From Brachyspira hampsonii (GTDB lineage: Bacteria; Spirochaetota; Brachyspiria; Brachyspirales; Brachyspiraceae), in the NCBI RefSeq assembly GCF_002214805.1, contig NZ_CP019914.1, positions 1,984,001-2,048,000 of the forward strand: DNA of 64,000 nucleotides. Reading direction: 5' to 3'. The translations under genes were made by a program, and so were the position numbers. The notes under the pieces were generated by a model. The model was not told where the DNA came from, ran no database searches, and worked only from the letters and a program-made list of their open reading frames with translations. Position 1 is the stretch's first letter; every line of letters begins with the position of its first letter. Below are positions 50,612-58,126 of the stretch, piece by piece.

Positions 50612-51250
50612 TTAAAATGATACTTCTTCATCATCTTCTTCACCCAAATATGCATCAGAATATCCTCTTATAGGTTCAGATAATTCATCAGGGTTTACTT
50701 CAGGTCTTAAAGCTATTTTTCTAGCCAAGCCGTCAGGCAAATATCCGATATTATTTTCTCTTATCATACCTGATTCGCCTTTAGGAAGTTTATATATTTC
50801 AGTAATAGCAATATAGCTTTTTTCTTTACCTATATCTTCTAGCTTCAGCATACAATGTATACCTTCCAAACTTTCTGTTTTAAACTCTGTTTCTTCTACT
50901 TGTCCAGTTTCATTATTTATTTTTTTTGTCATCAGTGTAACCGTGCCGTCATTATTTACTCTCTCTCCGAATCTTACCCCCCTCCAATGTTCTAAATCTT
51001 TCCTAAATCTTGAATCAGGGCTTGATGATAATGTGTACTCTTTACTTATCACCATATTTTTACCGATAAACTGTACTTCACCTCTTGTAATTTTTTGATT
51101 TATCTCAAAAATTAAAAATACTCTTCTTGACCAATACTTTATTCCTTTATAATCAGAACAATCATAACGTCCGTCTGCTACTGTCAGACAAACTGCTTTA
51201 ATCAAACCTGCTTTAGGCTGTTCATAACCTGCTTTGCTTGTTACTTCCAT
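50612..51250 (-). CDS. SSB-like phage replication protein (putative)
   Basis: 212 aa with beta-rich core (AVCLTVADGRYDCSDYKGIKYWSRRVFLIFEI; GEVQFIGKNMVISKEYTL; LEGIHCMLKLEDIG) and a conspicuous acidic tail ending DDEEVSF. Single-strand DNA-binding proteins of bacteria and phages end in an acidic tip plus Phe that docks replication partners, so this protein may fill the SSB role in the module. No firm family match; it is placed between the zinc-finger gene and the replication initiator. Confidence 0.5.
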   Translation of the reverse strand: MEVTSKAGYEQPKAGLIKAVCLTVADGRYDCSDYKGIKYWSRRVFLIFEINQKITRGEVQFIGKNMVISKEYTLSSSPDSRFRKDLEHWRGVRFGERVNNDGTVTLMTKKINNETGQVEETEFKTESLEGIHCMLKLEDIGKEKSYIAITEIYKLPKGESGMIRENNIGYLPDGLARKIALRPEVNPDELSEPIRGYSDAYLGEEDDEEVSF

Positions 51251-51278
51251 AATAAAAGTTCTCCTTACAAAATATTTT

Positions 51279-51485
51279 TTAATACAAAGTTTTTACTTTT
51301 TTAAGTTTTAATTTATAGTCTGCTTCTTTGAGTTTTAATTCGCATTCTCTATGAACAGCATAAGCTCCAACAGTACCGTCCACATTAAGACTTAAAACTC
51401 TGCAACTATTTTCCACATTATTCCCGCATATAGGACATACCAAATATTTTTTAGGCTTAAAAAAGTTTTTAATAGTTTTTATCAT
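51279..51485 (-). CDS. small zinc-ribbon-like protein (68 aa)
   Basis: 68 aa from ATG 51485 (GGGGGTG upstream). CPICGNN near residue 17 and a later HRECE give a Cx2C...Hx3C pattern of a treble-clef or zinc ribbon, followed by a Lys-rich helix. Possibly DNA-binding; no named family. Confidence 0.6.
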   Translation of the reverse strand: MIKTIKNFFKPKKYLVCPICGNNVENSCRVLSLNVDGTVGAYAVHRECELKLKEADYKLKLKKVKTLY

Positions 51486-51503
51486 TGAACACCCCCTCAA
51501 AAA

Positions 51504-51790
51504 TTATTTTTTATTAATATTCTCTTTCATTCTTTCAGCAATTTTGAAATTTCTTATATATTTGTATACTGCTTTATACATTGTTTTTTCAGCTTCATTC
51601 AAACAGTCGATAAATGATACGCTGTCAAGTGTTCCGTTTTTTCAAAAATACCCACATTATCATTTAATTCTAATCCATGTTCTTTCCATATCTTAACCAT
51701 CTCTGAAGTCTTTGCCTCAAGTCATTCATCAAGTTCCATTTCTGTCATCATTATTGACCATTCTATTGGTTTTCTATGTTCCATAGCCAT
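51504..51790 (-). pseudogene. broken phage-module gene
   Basis: AGGAGG and ATG 51790 open AMEHRKPIEWSIMMTEMELDE followed by an in-frame TGA (probably once TGG) and then LEAKTSEMVKIWKEHGLELNDNVG; the frame then shifts into GTLDSVSFIDCLNEAEKTM and KAVYKYIRNFKIAERMKEN, stopping at TAA 51504. One nonsense change and one indel break it. Unknown family. It accounts for the 300-base gap between the methylase and zinc-ribbon genes. Confidence 0.65.
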
Positions 51791-51799
51791 AATTGCCTC

Positions 51800-52504
51800 C
51801 TATATATTTTTAGTAAATAGTCTTTCAATATTTTTTTTACTTCCTGTATTTTTTGTTAAAGAAATACTCCTCTCTTTTTCCCAAATACATTTAAAATCTT
51901 TAGGGGCATCAAAACTTGAAATATACACGAAATGTTTTTTAGATAATGTTCTACACCAATTCCAAAACTCTTCATAATTTATGTCATTATATTTATATTT
52001 TTTAGTATTAGAGTAAGGAGGATCACAATACACTATACAAGGTTCATCAGGAAATATTACATCTTTATAATCAGAACATATAAACTCTATATTTCCTAAA
52101 TTAACTCTTTGTTTTTCAAGATTACTACAATATTCTTTATAATAATTTCTTTTACCTAAAGAATCTCTGCAAAATCCTTCAAAAAATCTAGCTCCATAAC
52201 AATTAAAGCCTATAAATCCAACTATAGCAGGGTCGAATTCATATTTATGATCCCTAACATATTTATAATACTCATTATCATATTCATCAGGGTAATTCCA
52301 TTGTTCATTTTGTAATGCTTTAAGTAATGCTATTAAATAAGGATTTAAGTCGCTGCCTTTTTTTATTAAAGAATTATCAACCTTACATATTACATTAGCT
52401 CCGCCTACAAAAGGCTCAAAATAATACTTTACTTCATTTTTATGTTCTAAAATAAAAGGTAAAATATATTTTGCTATTCTATTTTTACTCCCCATATATT
52501 TCAT
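51800..52504 (-). CDS. DNA adenine methylase (Dam/D12 class)
   Basis: 234 aa from ATG 52504 (AGGA 8 bases upstream). Alpha-type N6-adenine methyltransferase: KYMGSKNRI start (SAM-binding), PFVGGANV (31-38) as motif I and DPPY at 161-164 as catalytic motif IV. Shorter than E. coli Dam (278). Probably protects or regulates the mobile module; target sequence not deducible. Confidence 0.92.
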   Translation of the reverse strand: MKYMGSKNRIAKYILPFILEHKNEVKYYFEPFVGGANVICKVDNSLIKKGSDLNPYLIALLKALQNEQWNYPDEYDNEYYKYVRDHKYEFDPAIVGFIGFNCYGARFFEGFCRDSLGKRNYYKEYCSNLEKQRVNLGNIEFICSDYKDVIFPDEPCIVYCDPPYSNTKKYKYNDINYEEFWNWCRTLSKKHFVYISSFDAPKDFKCIWEKERSISLTKNTGSKKNIERLFTKNI

Positions 52505-52601
52505 AATAAATGTCCTAAATAAATTGATATTCAATTATTAAACCATCATTATATTTTCTTATCTGTTTTTCTATTTCTTCTGTCTTAATTGTCTTATCTG
52601 T

Positions 52602-52814
52602 CTATACAAAATAAATCTTACATATTTTTTTCTTACAGCTTGAAATCAAATGAGTTTTTTCTGTGAACACTCCATTATATTTATTTACTGTAATATCTTT
52701 TATTTCACTGTCTTTAATAGACATAGCATTATTATTAGAAATAAACTCTACTTTGTCATCATCTTTTATATCTTTAAGCATTTCTAATATTTGCTTTTTA
52801 CTATAGAAAGCCAT
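52602..52814 (-). CDS. small hypothetical protein (70 aa)
   Basis: 70 aa; N-terminal AFYSKKQILEMLKDIKDDDKVEFI, a short Cys-Lys-rich tail (SSCKKKICKIYFV). AGGAGG before ATG 52814. Function unknown; between the Dam and the Cys-rich genes. The 52504-52602 gap shows only AT-rich sequence with TTATCTGT repeats. Confidence 0.55.
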   Translation of the reverse strand: MAFYSKKQILEMLKDIKDDDKVEFISNNNAMSIKDSEIKDITVNKYNGVFTEKTHLISSCKKKICKIYFV

Positions 52815-53000
52815 TTATTCCTCCTTACCAAAAATACTTTTTCTTTCTTTTTGTTTTTCATAATAGTTTTCTATATAACTTCTTACTTTATAAGCACAGT
52901 CTTCACATAAATTATATTGAGGAAACCCCTCAATATATTCAAAATTTAATTCGACTGTATCATCATCATCAAAATATTTTCTACACATTTCACATTTCAT
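52815..53000 (-). CDS. small Cys-rich (zinc-finger-like) protein (61 aa)
   Basis: 61 aa from ATG 53000 (AAAGGGGG upstream). Paired CxxC motifs: KCEMCRKYF near the start and LCEDCAYKV, a likely four-cysteine zinc site. One of four Cys-rich small proteins in the module. Confidence 0.6.
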   Translation of the reverse strand: MKCEMCRKYFDDDDTVELNFEYIEGFPQYNLCEDCAYKVRSYIENYYEKQKERKSIFGKEE

Positions 53001-53004
53001 TTTC

Positions 53005-53235
53005 TTACCCCCTTTCAGCATCATGTATGTTATAATCAGGGAATAATGTACTCATAACACAATTATCAAGAGGTATTAATCTATTAGATTTTTTAGCAAT
53101 AGCATGAAACCAATATTTGCAATATGTTACGCCTGCTTCATTAACACCAATATGTTTACAATCATCTGCACAGGAAAAAAATCTCTTATTATCATTTATT
53201 CCTACTATAATTTTAGATTCAAATTGTTTATACAT
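53005..53235 (-). CDS. small Cys-rich protein (76 aa)
   Basis: 76 aa. Cys-containing core FFSCADDCKHIG...TYCKYW...DNCVM with spacing that resembles the gene at 53741 (GCSNNCEHL...MKCCYF...TCEEC). AAGGAG before ATG 53235. Likely metal-binding; function unknown. Confidence 0.6.
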   Translation of the reverse strand: MYKQFESKIIVGINDNKRFFSCADDCKHIGVNEAGVTYCKYWFHAIAKKSNRLIPLDNCVMSTLFPDYNIHDAERG

Positions 53236-53259
53236 TTTTCACTCCTTAACATAGTTGTA

Positions 53260-53559
53260 TTAAGATTTTTTATTCTCTTCTAATAATTCATCTAATAATT
53301 CAACTTGAAGTTCTAAATATCTGATATGTTCCCACTTAGTATTACATTTAGCAGTAGCTGAAGTCCTTTGTGCTTTACTAGGATTATTAGAAAGAATTTC
53401 TCTTAATTTTTGACTAGACTTTTCTGCCGCTTTTTTCTCCTTTTCTATCATTTTTAATAATTTCTGCTTGTATTCTAACAAAGCAAAATTACATACTTGT
53501 TTTTTAGTAGTTTCCCTTTGTTTTTCAACCATTTCATCATTTACTGAATATTGCCACAT
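53260..53559 (-). CDS. coiled-coil hypothetical protein (99 aa)
   Basis: 99 aa, almost entirely helical: LLEYKQKLLKMIEKEKKAAEKSSQKLREIL and LELQVELLDELLEENKKS. AAGGA before ATG 53559. Unknown role. Confidence 0.55.
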   Translation of the reverse strand: MWQYSVNDEMVEKQRETTKKQVCNFALLEYKQKLLKMIEKEKKAAEKSSQKLREILSNNPSKAQRTSATAKCNTKWEHIRYLELQVELLDELLEENKKS

Positions 53560-53563
53560 TTTT

Positions 53564-53737
53564 TTAATCCTTAATTGATTTGAATAATGGAACTATGACT
53601 CCAGCACCTGATTCAGTTTTGCTTATTCTGCCAAAATCTACTAATACAATTTTTCCATCTTTATCTTTTACACGAACAAGTATTTGAGTATTATCTTCAA
53701 ATTTTTTTAATTCTTCTTTTAAGTCTTTTACTAACAT
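53564..53737 (-). CDS. small hypothetical protein (57 aa)
   Basis: 57 codons from ATG 53737 to TAA 53564, preceded by AAGGAG, which includes the stop of the previous gene. It reads MLVKDLKEELKKFEDNTQIL, then beta-rich KIVLVDFGRISK. Resembles other tiny phage proteins that start with a helical DLxxxL segment. Coupled to its neighbours. Confidence 0.6.
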   Translation of the reverse strand: MLVKDLKEELKKFEDNTQILVRVKDKDGKIVLVDFGRISKTESGAGVIVPLFKSIKD

Positions 53738-53740
53738 TCT

Positions 53741-53998
53741 TTACTCCTTAAAATGATTTCTCTTATCGTAAGTAGTCATATTTGGACTAGCAAATTCCGT
53801 TTGGCTATATGCCATAAAACATTCTTCACAAGTCTGATAATTATCTTCTTCTCCTTCAATTTCTTTTTCAAAATAGCAGCATTTCATTTTGCCATTTTTT
53901 TCTTCAAGATGTTCACAATTATTTGAACAGCCTATATATTTTTTACCTTCTCTAATTATTACCCACCAGCTAGGATTGAATTTTTCTTCTTTTTCCAT
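53741..53998 (-). CDS. small Cys-rich protein (85 aa)
   Basis: 85 aa with WWVIIREGKKYIGCSNNCEHLEE, CCYFEKE and TCEECFMAY: three Cys pairs, likely zinc-binding. Paralogous in spacing to the 53005 gene. AAGGAG before ATG 53998. First gene of the module on its strand. Confidence 0.6.
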   Translation of the reverse strand: MEKEEKFNPSWWVIIREGKKYIGCSNNCEHLEEKNGKMKCCYFEKEIEGEEDNYQTCEECFMAYSQTEFASPNMTTYDKRNHFKE

Positions 53999-54091
53999 TT
54001 CTTACTCCTTGAAAATTATTTTTTATATATTTTTTGTCTTTACAGACTAGACCTACAATTTTAGAAATATTTAATACATTTGAAACAAAAA

Positions 54092-54130
54092 AACGCAGAC
54101 TATTAACTTTTTTAGTTAATAATCTGCGTT
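54092..54130 (-). terminator. long hairpin at the right edge of the phage-like module
   Basis: Seventeen-position stem AACGCAGA-TATTAACT (54092-54108) with AGTTAATA-TCTGCGTT (54114-54130), one mismatch, loop five T. On the minus strand it is followed by TTTTTTTG, so it would terminate leftward transcripts entering the module. No gene is seen to its right on that strand until 55436. Confidence 0.7.
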
Positions 54131-54194
54131 CTAATATGTTTTTAGTTCTTTTATCTTTTGAAAAATAGACTTGTTTTTTTAAATTTGAGAAATT

Positions 54195-54220
54195 AGACTT
54201 GTTTGTTTTGAAACAAGTCT
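54195..54220. repeat. perfect hairpin with a direct-repeat arm
   Basis: AGACTTGTTT (54195-54204) / AAACAAGTCT (54211-54220), loop GTTTTG. A further direct copy AGACTTGTTT lies at 54167-54176. It may be a regulatory or attachment site at the module's edge. Confidence 0.5.
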
Positions 54221-54223
54221 ATT

Positions 54224-54297
54224 GTTATGTTCTCCGAAACCTATAAATGTATTCCAGCTAAAGCTGTAATACGGTTTCGGCTCACTATTATATTATT
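54224..54297. repeat. solitary diverged copy related to the 91-bp repeats
   Basis: Begins GTTATGTTCTCC and ends TTTCGGCTCACTATTATATT, which mirrors the start (GTTATGCTCGCC) and end (TTCGGCTCGCTTATTTTATT) of the 91-bp unit at 56427-56930, but the interior differs: CCGAAACC and GGTTTCGG are an 8-bp inverted pair around AGCTAAAGCT. A further CCTTCGGTAACGGCTCG patch is at about 54428-54444. The 240-base reading frame covering this stretch is not credible as a gene. Confidence 0.5.
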
Positions 54298-54472
54298 TAG
54301 GGATTACTTTTTATTTATATGTTTGCATTATAGAATGTTATATCTTTTTATTTTAATATTTTGTTGTATAATGAAGAGTAATCAGCCGAACTTACATTGT
54401 ACTATCTTAAAAGTTAAACGATACCGTCCTTCGGTAACGGCTCGTGCCGACAAATACAAGGAGTAATTTATT

Positions 54473-55429
54473 ATGACCAAACCTAAAATAGCAGTGCTTG
54501 ACGGAGCTATATTGAATCCCGGAGATATATCTTGGGGCGAAATAGAAAGCATATCAGATTTAACAGTTTATGATAGAACCGATTATGATAAAGTGCCTGA
54601 AGCTGCTAAAGATGCTTGGGGTATATTGAACAGTAAAGTTGTTATTGATAGAAAATTAATGAAATTATTGCCTAATTTAAGATATATAGGAATGCTTGCA
54701 ACAGGATATAACTGCATAGATATTGAAGCTGCTAAAGAATTGGGGATTACTGTTACAAATGTTAGGGGATACGGTCCTCAGTTTGTGGCTCAGCTTGTAA
54801 TGGCTTTTGTATTATCGCTTTCTTTTAGGATAGTTGAACATAATAATCAGGTTCATAATGGCGATTGGGTAAGATGTAAGGATTATTCTTTTAGTTCTTA
54901 TCCTTTAATGGAGATAGAAAATAAAACTATGGGTATATTTGGTTTCGGCGATATAGGAAAAGAAGTTGCCAAAATGGCTTCGGCTATGGGTATGAAAGTT
55001 TTAGTTTATTCAAGAAGCAAAAAAGAAAATGTTGAAAATGCTTCTAGTATAGATGAGCTTTTTGAGAGATCCGATTTCTTATCGCTCAATGCACCTTTAA
55101 ATAAAGAAACAGAAAATATTGTCAATAAAGATTTGCTTTCAAAGATGAAAAAAACAGCATTTTTAATTAATACTTCAAGGGGAGGATTGATAGTTGAAAA
55201 AGATTTAGCATATTCTCTTAATAACGACATCATAGCAGGGGCAGCTTTAGATGTGCTTTCAAAAGAGCCGCCTACAGGAGATAATCCTCTGCTTACAGCT
55301 AAGAATTGTTATATAACTCCTCATTTTGCCGGAAATACTTTAGAGGCTAGAACAAGGCTTATGCATAAAGTTTATGAGAATATAAAGGCATTCTTGGAAG
55401 GAAATCCTATAAATGTTTTAACTAAATAA
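54473..55429 (+). CDS. D-2-hydroxyacid dehydrogenase (glycerate dehydrogenase-like)
   Basis: 318 aa. NAD-binding Rossmann motif GFGDIG at 157-162, catalytic Arg236 in NTSRGG, and the Glu/His pair further on, His in ITPHFAG. N-terminal domain KIAVLDGAILNPGDISW and the TGYNCIDIEAAKELGI segment are typical of HprA-like enzymes that reduce hydroxypyruvate or a similar 2-oxoacid. AAGGAG before ATG 54473. It converges with the HisC-like gene 6 bp away with no terminator between. Confidence 0.88.
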   Translation: MTKPKIAVLDGAILNPGDISWGEIESISDLTVYDRTDYDKVPEAAKDAWGILNSKVVIDRKLMKLLPNLRYIGMLATGYNCIDIEAAKELGITVTNVRGYGPQFVAQLVMAFVLSLSFRIVEHNNQVHNGDWVRCKDYSFSSYPLMEIENKTMGIFGFGDIGKEVAKMASAMGMKVLVYSRSKKENVENASSIDELFERSDFLSLNAPLNKETENIVNKDLLSKMKKTAFLINTSRGGLIVEKDLAYSLNNDIIAGAALDVLSKEPPTGDNPLLTAKNCYITPHFAGNTLEARTRLMHKVYENIKAFLEGNPINVLTK

Positions 55430-55435
55430 AATTGA

Positions 55436-56422
55436 TTAATTATTATATAAAATATCTTTTAATGTATTTATAAGGATATTATTTATTTTATGAGCGGATA
55501 TTGTAACTCTTAGAAAATCAGATAGTATGTTTTCTTTATCATATTTTTTTACGAATATATTTCTTTTTATAAGTTCTTCGTATATATAATCAGATTCTTT
55601 ATTTACATGTTTTATTAAGAGGAAATTTGCTTTTGAAGGTATTACGATAAAACCTTCTTTGCTTAATATTGTATCCAATCTCTCTCTTTCCAAAACTATA
55701 TCGAATATATTATTATACGAAGTTTTTTCATCTTGCAAGGCTGCTGTCATTATAGTTTCAGAGATTTTATTTACTGAGTATTTCTGTCTTAATTTTGACA
55801 TATTTTCTATATTTTCTGAACTAGATACTATAAAGTTAATATTAAGTCCTGATATAGAATGAGAATGTGCAATGGATCTTATTATAATTAAATTTTTATA
55901 TTCATTAATTAATTTGACAGCACTTTCACCGGCAAAATTGATATATGATTCATCTATAACATATATTCCTTCATACTCTTTTAAAAACTCTTCTATTTCT
56001 TTTATATTTATAAACATACCGGTTTCAGCATTAGGATTGCTTGCTATTATAATTGAATTTTTATTTTTGATATTGTTTTTAAGAGAAATATTATAATCTT
56101 CTCTAGCTTTAATCACATCATAATGCATTTTATAATACGAAAAAATCATGATATATAAATCTCTGTAAGGCTCCTGAAGAAATATTTTATATTTATCATA
56201 AGAGTTGATAATGCATGCAAAAGCCTCATACATACCATTAACAGAAATTATATTATCATTTTCTATATTAAGATATTTAGCAATTTGCTCGTCTAATTTC
56301 TGAGGGCTGTACTCAGGAAAAAATCTTAGAGACTCAATATCAAATTTCTCAAGCTCTTTAATAATATTTTTTGACGGCTTGTATGGATTTTCATTTTTAT
56401 CTAAAAAAATTTTTTTGTTCAT
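55436..56422 (-). CDS. HisC-like aminotransferase paralogue lacking the PLP lysine
   Basis: 328 aa with clear HisC (histidinol-phosphate aminotransferase) architecture: LDKNENPYKPS, RFFPEYSP, SVNGMYEAF (HisC has GNGSDE), SNPNAETG, VIDESYINFAGES and the C-terminal FLRVTISAHKIN. In true HisC enzymes the Schiff-base lysine sits in a R-T-x-S-K-x-x-G-L-A-G motif; here the corresponding segment is RSIAHSHSISGL, so His186 replaces the lysine. It is therefore probably not a normal transaminase. No Shine-Dalgarno is visible before ATG 56422, and the 91-bp repeat array begins 5 bp upstream of the ATG. Confidence 0.75.
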   Translation of the reverse strand: MNKKIFLDKNENPYKPSKNIIKELEKFDIESLRFFPEYSPQKLDEQIAKYLNIENDNIISVNGMYEAFACIINSYDKYKIFLQEPYRDLYIMIFSYYKMHYDVIKAREDYNISLKNNIKNKNSIIIASNPNAETGMFINIKEIEEFLKEYEGIYVIDESYINFAGESAVKLINEYKNLIIIRSIAHSHSISGLNINFIVSSSENIENMSKLRQKYSVNKISETIMTAALQDEKTSYNNIFDIVLERERLDTILSKEGFIVIPSKANFLLIKHVNKESDYIYEELIKRNIFVKKYDKENILSDFLRVTISAHKINNILINTLKDILYNN

Positions 56423-56426
56423 TATC

Positions 56427-56930
56427 GTTATGCTCGCCTACGCCCAAAGAATTTACTTAATAAATTAATTCACACGCTGTGTACCTTAGGTAATTTCTTC
56501 GGCTCGCTTATTTTATTGTTATGCTCGCCTGCACCAAAAGTATTTACTTCATAAATTAACTCACACGCTGTGTACCTTCGGTAATTGCTTCGGCTCGCTT
56601 ATTTTATTGTTATGCTCGCCTGCACCAAAAGTATTTACTTCATAAATTAACTCACACGCTGTGTACCTTAGGTAATTTCTTCGGCTCGCTTATTTTATTG
56701 TTATGCTTGCCTGCACCAAAAGTATTTACTTAATAAATTAATTCACACACTGTGTACCTTCGGTAATTTCTTCGGCTCGCTTATTTTATTGTTATGCTTG
56801 CCTGCACCAAAAGTATTTACTTAATAAATTAATTCACACACTGTGTACCTTCGGTAATTTCTCAGGCTTGCTTATTTTATTGTTATGCTCGCCTGCACCA
56901 AAAGTATTTACTTAATAAATTAATTCACAC
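56427..56930. repeat. tandem array of a 91-bp unit, 5.5 copies
   Basis: Units start at GTTATGCT (56427, 56518, 56609, 56700, 56791, 56882), exactly 91 bp apart; five full units and a final 49-bp part. Each holds GCTCGCCTGCACCAAAAG, TTCACACGCTGTGTACC, TACC-TTC-GGTA (also TACC-TTA-GGTA) and TTCTTCGGCTCGC. ACAC/GTGT and TACC/GGTA can pair into small hairpins, and substitutions keep the TACC/GGTA pairing. 91 is not a multiple of three and each unit carries stops, so it is not coding. The remaining 56930-57167 is AT-rich intergenic sequence before the Xer gene. Confidence 0.97.
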
Positions 56931-57166
56931 ATATATGTTCATATATTTAGCTTTCTAATATTTAAAATGTATCATTGATAATTATCTTAATATTTTTAAA
57001 TTAGTTTACACTTTTAAATTTTATGTTTAGTTAATGTAATATTTTTATTAAGTAATGTATTATGTTTAAATAAATGGCAAATCTTGTCGATAATTAATCT
57101 AGGTTGATCATTCATAAATCAGCTTAAATTTTGTATATTATATCTTAAATTAAGAGGCAGATTTCA

Positions 57167-58099
57167 ATGTCAGTAAAACAGGTTTCCGATCAAGAAATAT
57201 TATCAATGTATTTAAACTATGAAGCAGTGGAGAAAGGATTATCATCAAATACTTTAGAATCCTATAAAAGAGATATTGTGATATATCTTGATTTTTTAAA
57301 CAGAAATAAAAAATCTATTTTAAAAGCTACAAGAAAAGATATTGAAAAATTTTTAAGTGAAAGAAAAGAACAGGGTTCAAAATCAAGAACTGTGGCTAGA
57401 AACAAAGTAAGTATAGTTAATCTTTATAAATTTTTGGTTATGGAGAATTATATTTCTAAAAACCCTACAGATAATTTAGAGGTTATACGCTTAAAAAGGG
57501 TATTGCCCGAATCACTTACAACAACAGAAGTAGATGATTTGCTTTCAGTTCATAATGAAAAAACTGATAAGGGATTAAGGGATAAAGCTATATTTGAGCT
57601 TATGTATTCTTCCGGTCTTAGAGTTAGTGAAATTTGCTCTTTAAAGATAGATGATATATTTTTTGAAGGTAAGTATTTAAAGATATGCGGTAAGGGAAAA
57701 AGAGAGAGAATAGTACCTATTAATGACAGGGCTTTAGATATTCTGCAAAGATATATTCAGACAAGCAGAGTTATAATGGTGAAAGGTAAAAAGACTTCGG
57801 AATTATTTTTAAACTTCAGAGGAGATAAGATTTCAAGAGTAGGTATTTGGAAAATAGTTAAAGAGGCGATGAAAAAAAGTAAAATAGAAAAGAATATTTA
57901 TCCTCATACTTTAAGACATAGTTTTGCAACACATCTTATACAGCATGGTGCAGATCTAAGAGCAGTACAGAGAATGCTCGGACATTCTGATATCACTACG
58001 ACAGAGATTTATACTCATGTTGATTCTGCACATCTTAAAAAACAAATATCAAAGCACCCTAAGCATTCTAAACATGCTAGACAAAATACTAATATATAA
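57167..58099 (+). CDS. tyrosine recombinase, XerC/XerD family
   Basis: 310 aa. N-terminal core-binding domain (residues 8-100, SMYLNYEAVEKGLSSNTLESYKRDI), then the catalytic domain with Arg152 (SGLRVSEI), Lys176, His247-x-x-Arg250 (PHTLRHSFATHLIQHGADL), His273 (MLGHSDITTT) and Tyr282 nucleophile. Size and sequence fit the housekeeping Xer dimer-resolution enzyme rather than a phage integrase. The C-terminus adds a His/Lys-rich tail. GAGG before ATG 57167. It could in principle also integrate mobile elements, such as the module at 47-54 kb. Confidence 0.9.
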   Translation: MSVKQVSDQEILSMYLNYEAVEKGLSSNTLESYKRDIVIYLDFLNRNKKSILKATRKDIEKFLSERKEQGSKSRTVARNKVSIVNLYKFLVMENYISKNPTDNLEVIRLKRVLPESLTTTEVDDLLSVHNEKTDKGLRDKAIFELMYSSGLRVSEICSLKIDDIFFEGKYLKICGKGKRERIVPINDRALDILQRYIQTSRVIMVKGKKTSELFLNFRGDKISRVGIWKIVKEAMKKSKIEKNIYPHTLRHSFATHLIQHGADLRAVQRMLGHSDITTTEIYTHVDSAHLKKQISKHPKHSKHARQNTNI

Positions 58100-58126
58100 T
58101 AAAATATTATGGGTTGGAAGTAATCA

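Noticed and set aside
54227-54466. 79-codon open frame on the plus strand before the 2-hydroxyacid dehydrogenase
   Set aside because: No RBS, atypical codon use with many aromatic and rare residues, and it overlaps repeat-like palindromes related to the 91-bp unit; more likely noncoding.
56427-56930. CRISPR array interpretation of the 91-bp tandem repeat
   Set aside because: Repeats are contiguous and identical in length with no unique spacers between conserved short repeats, and no cas gene lies nearby.
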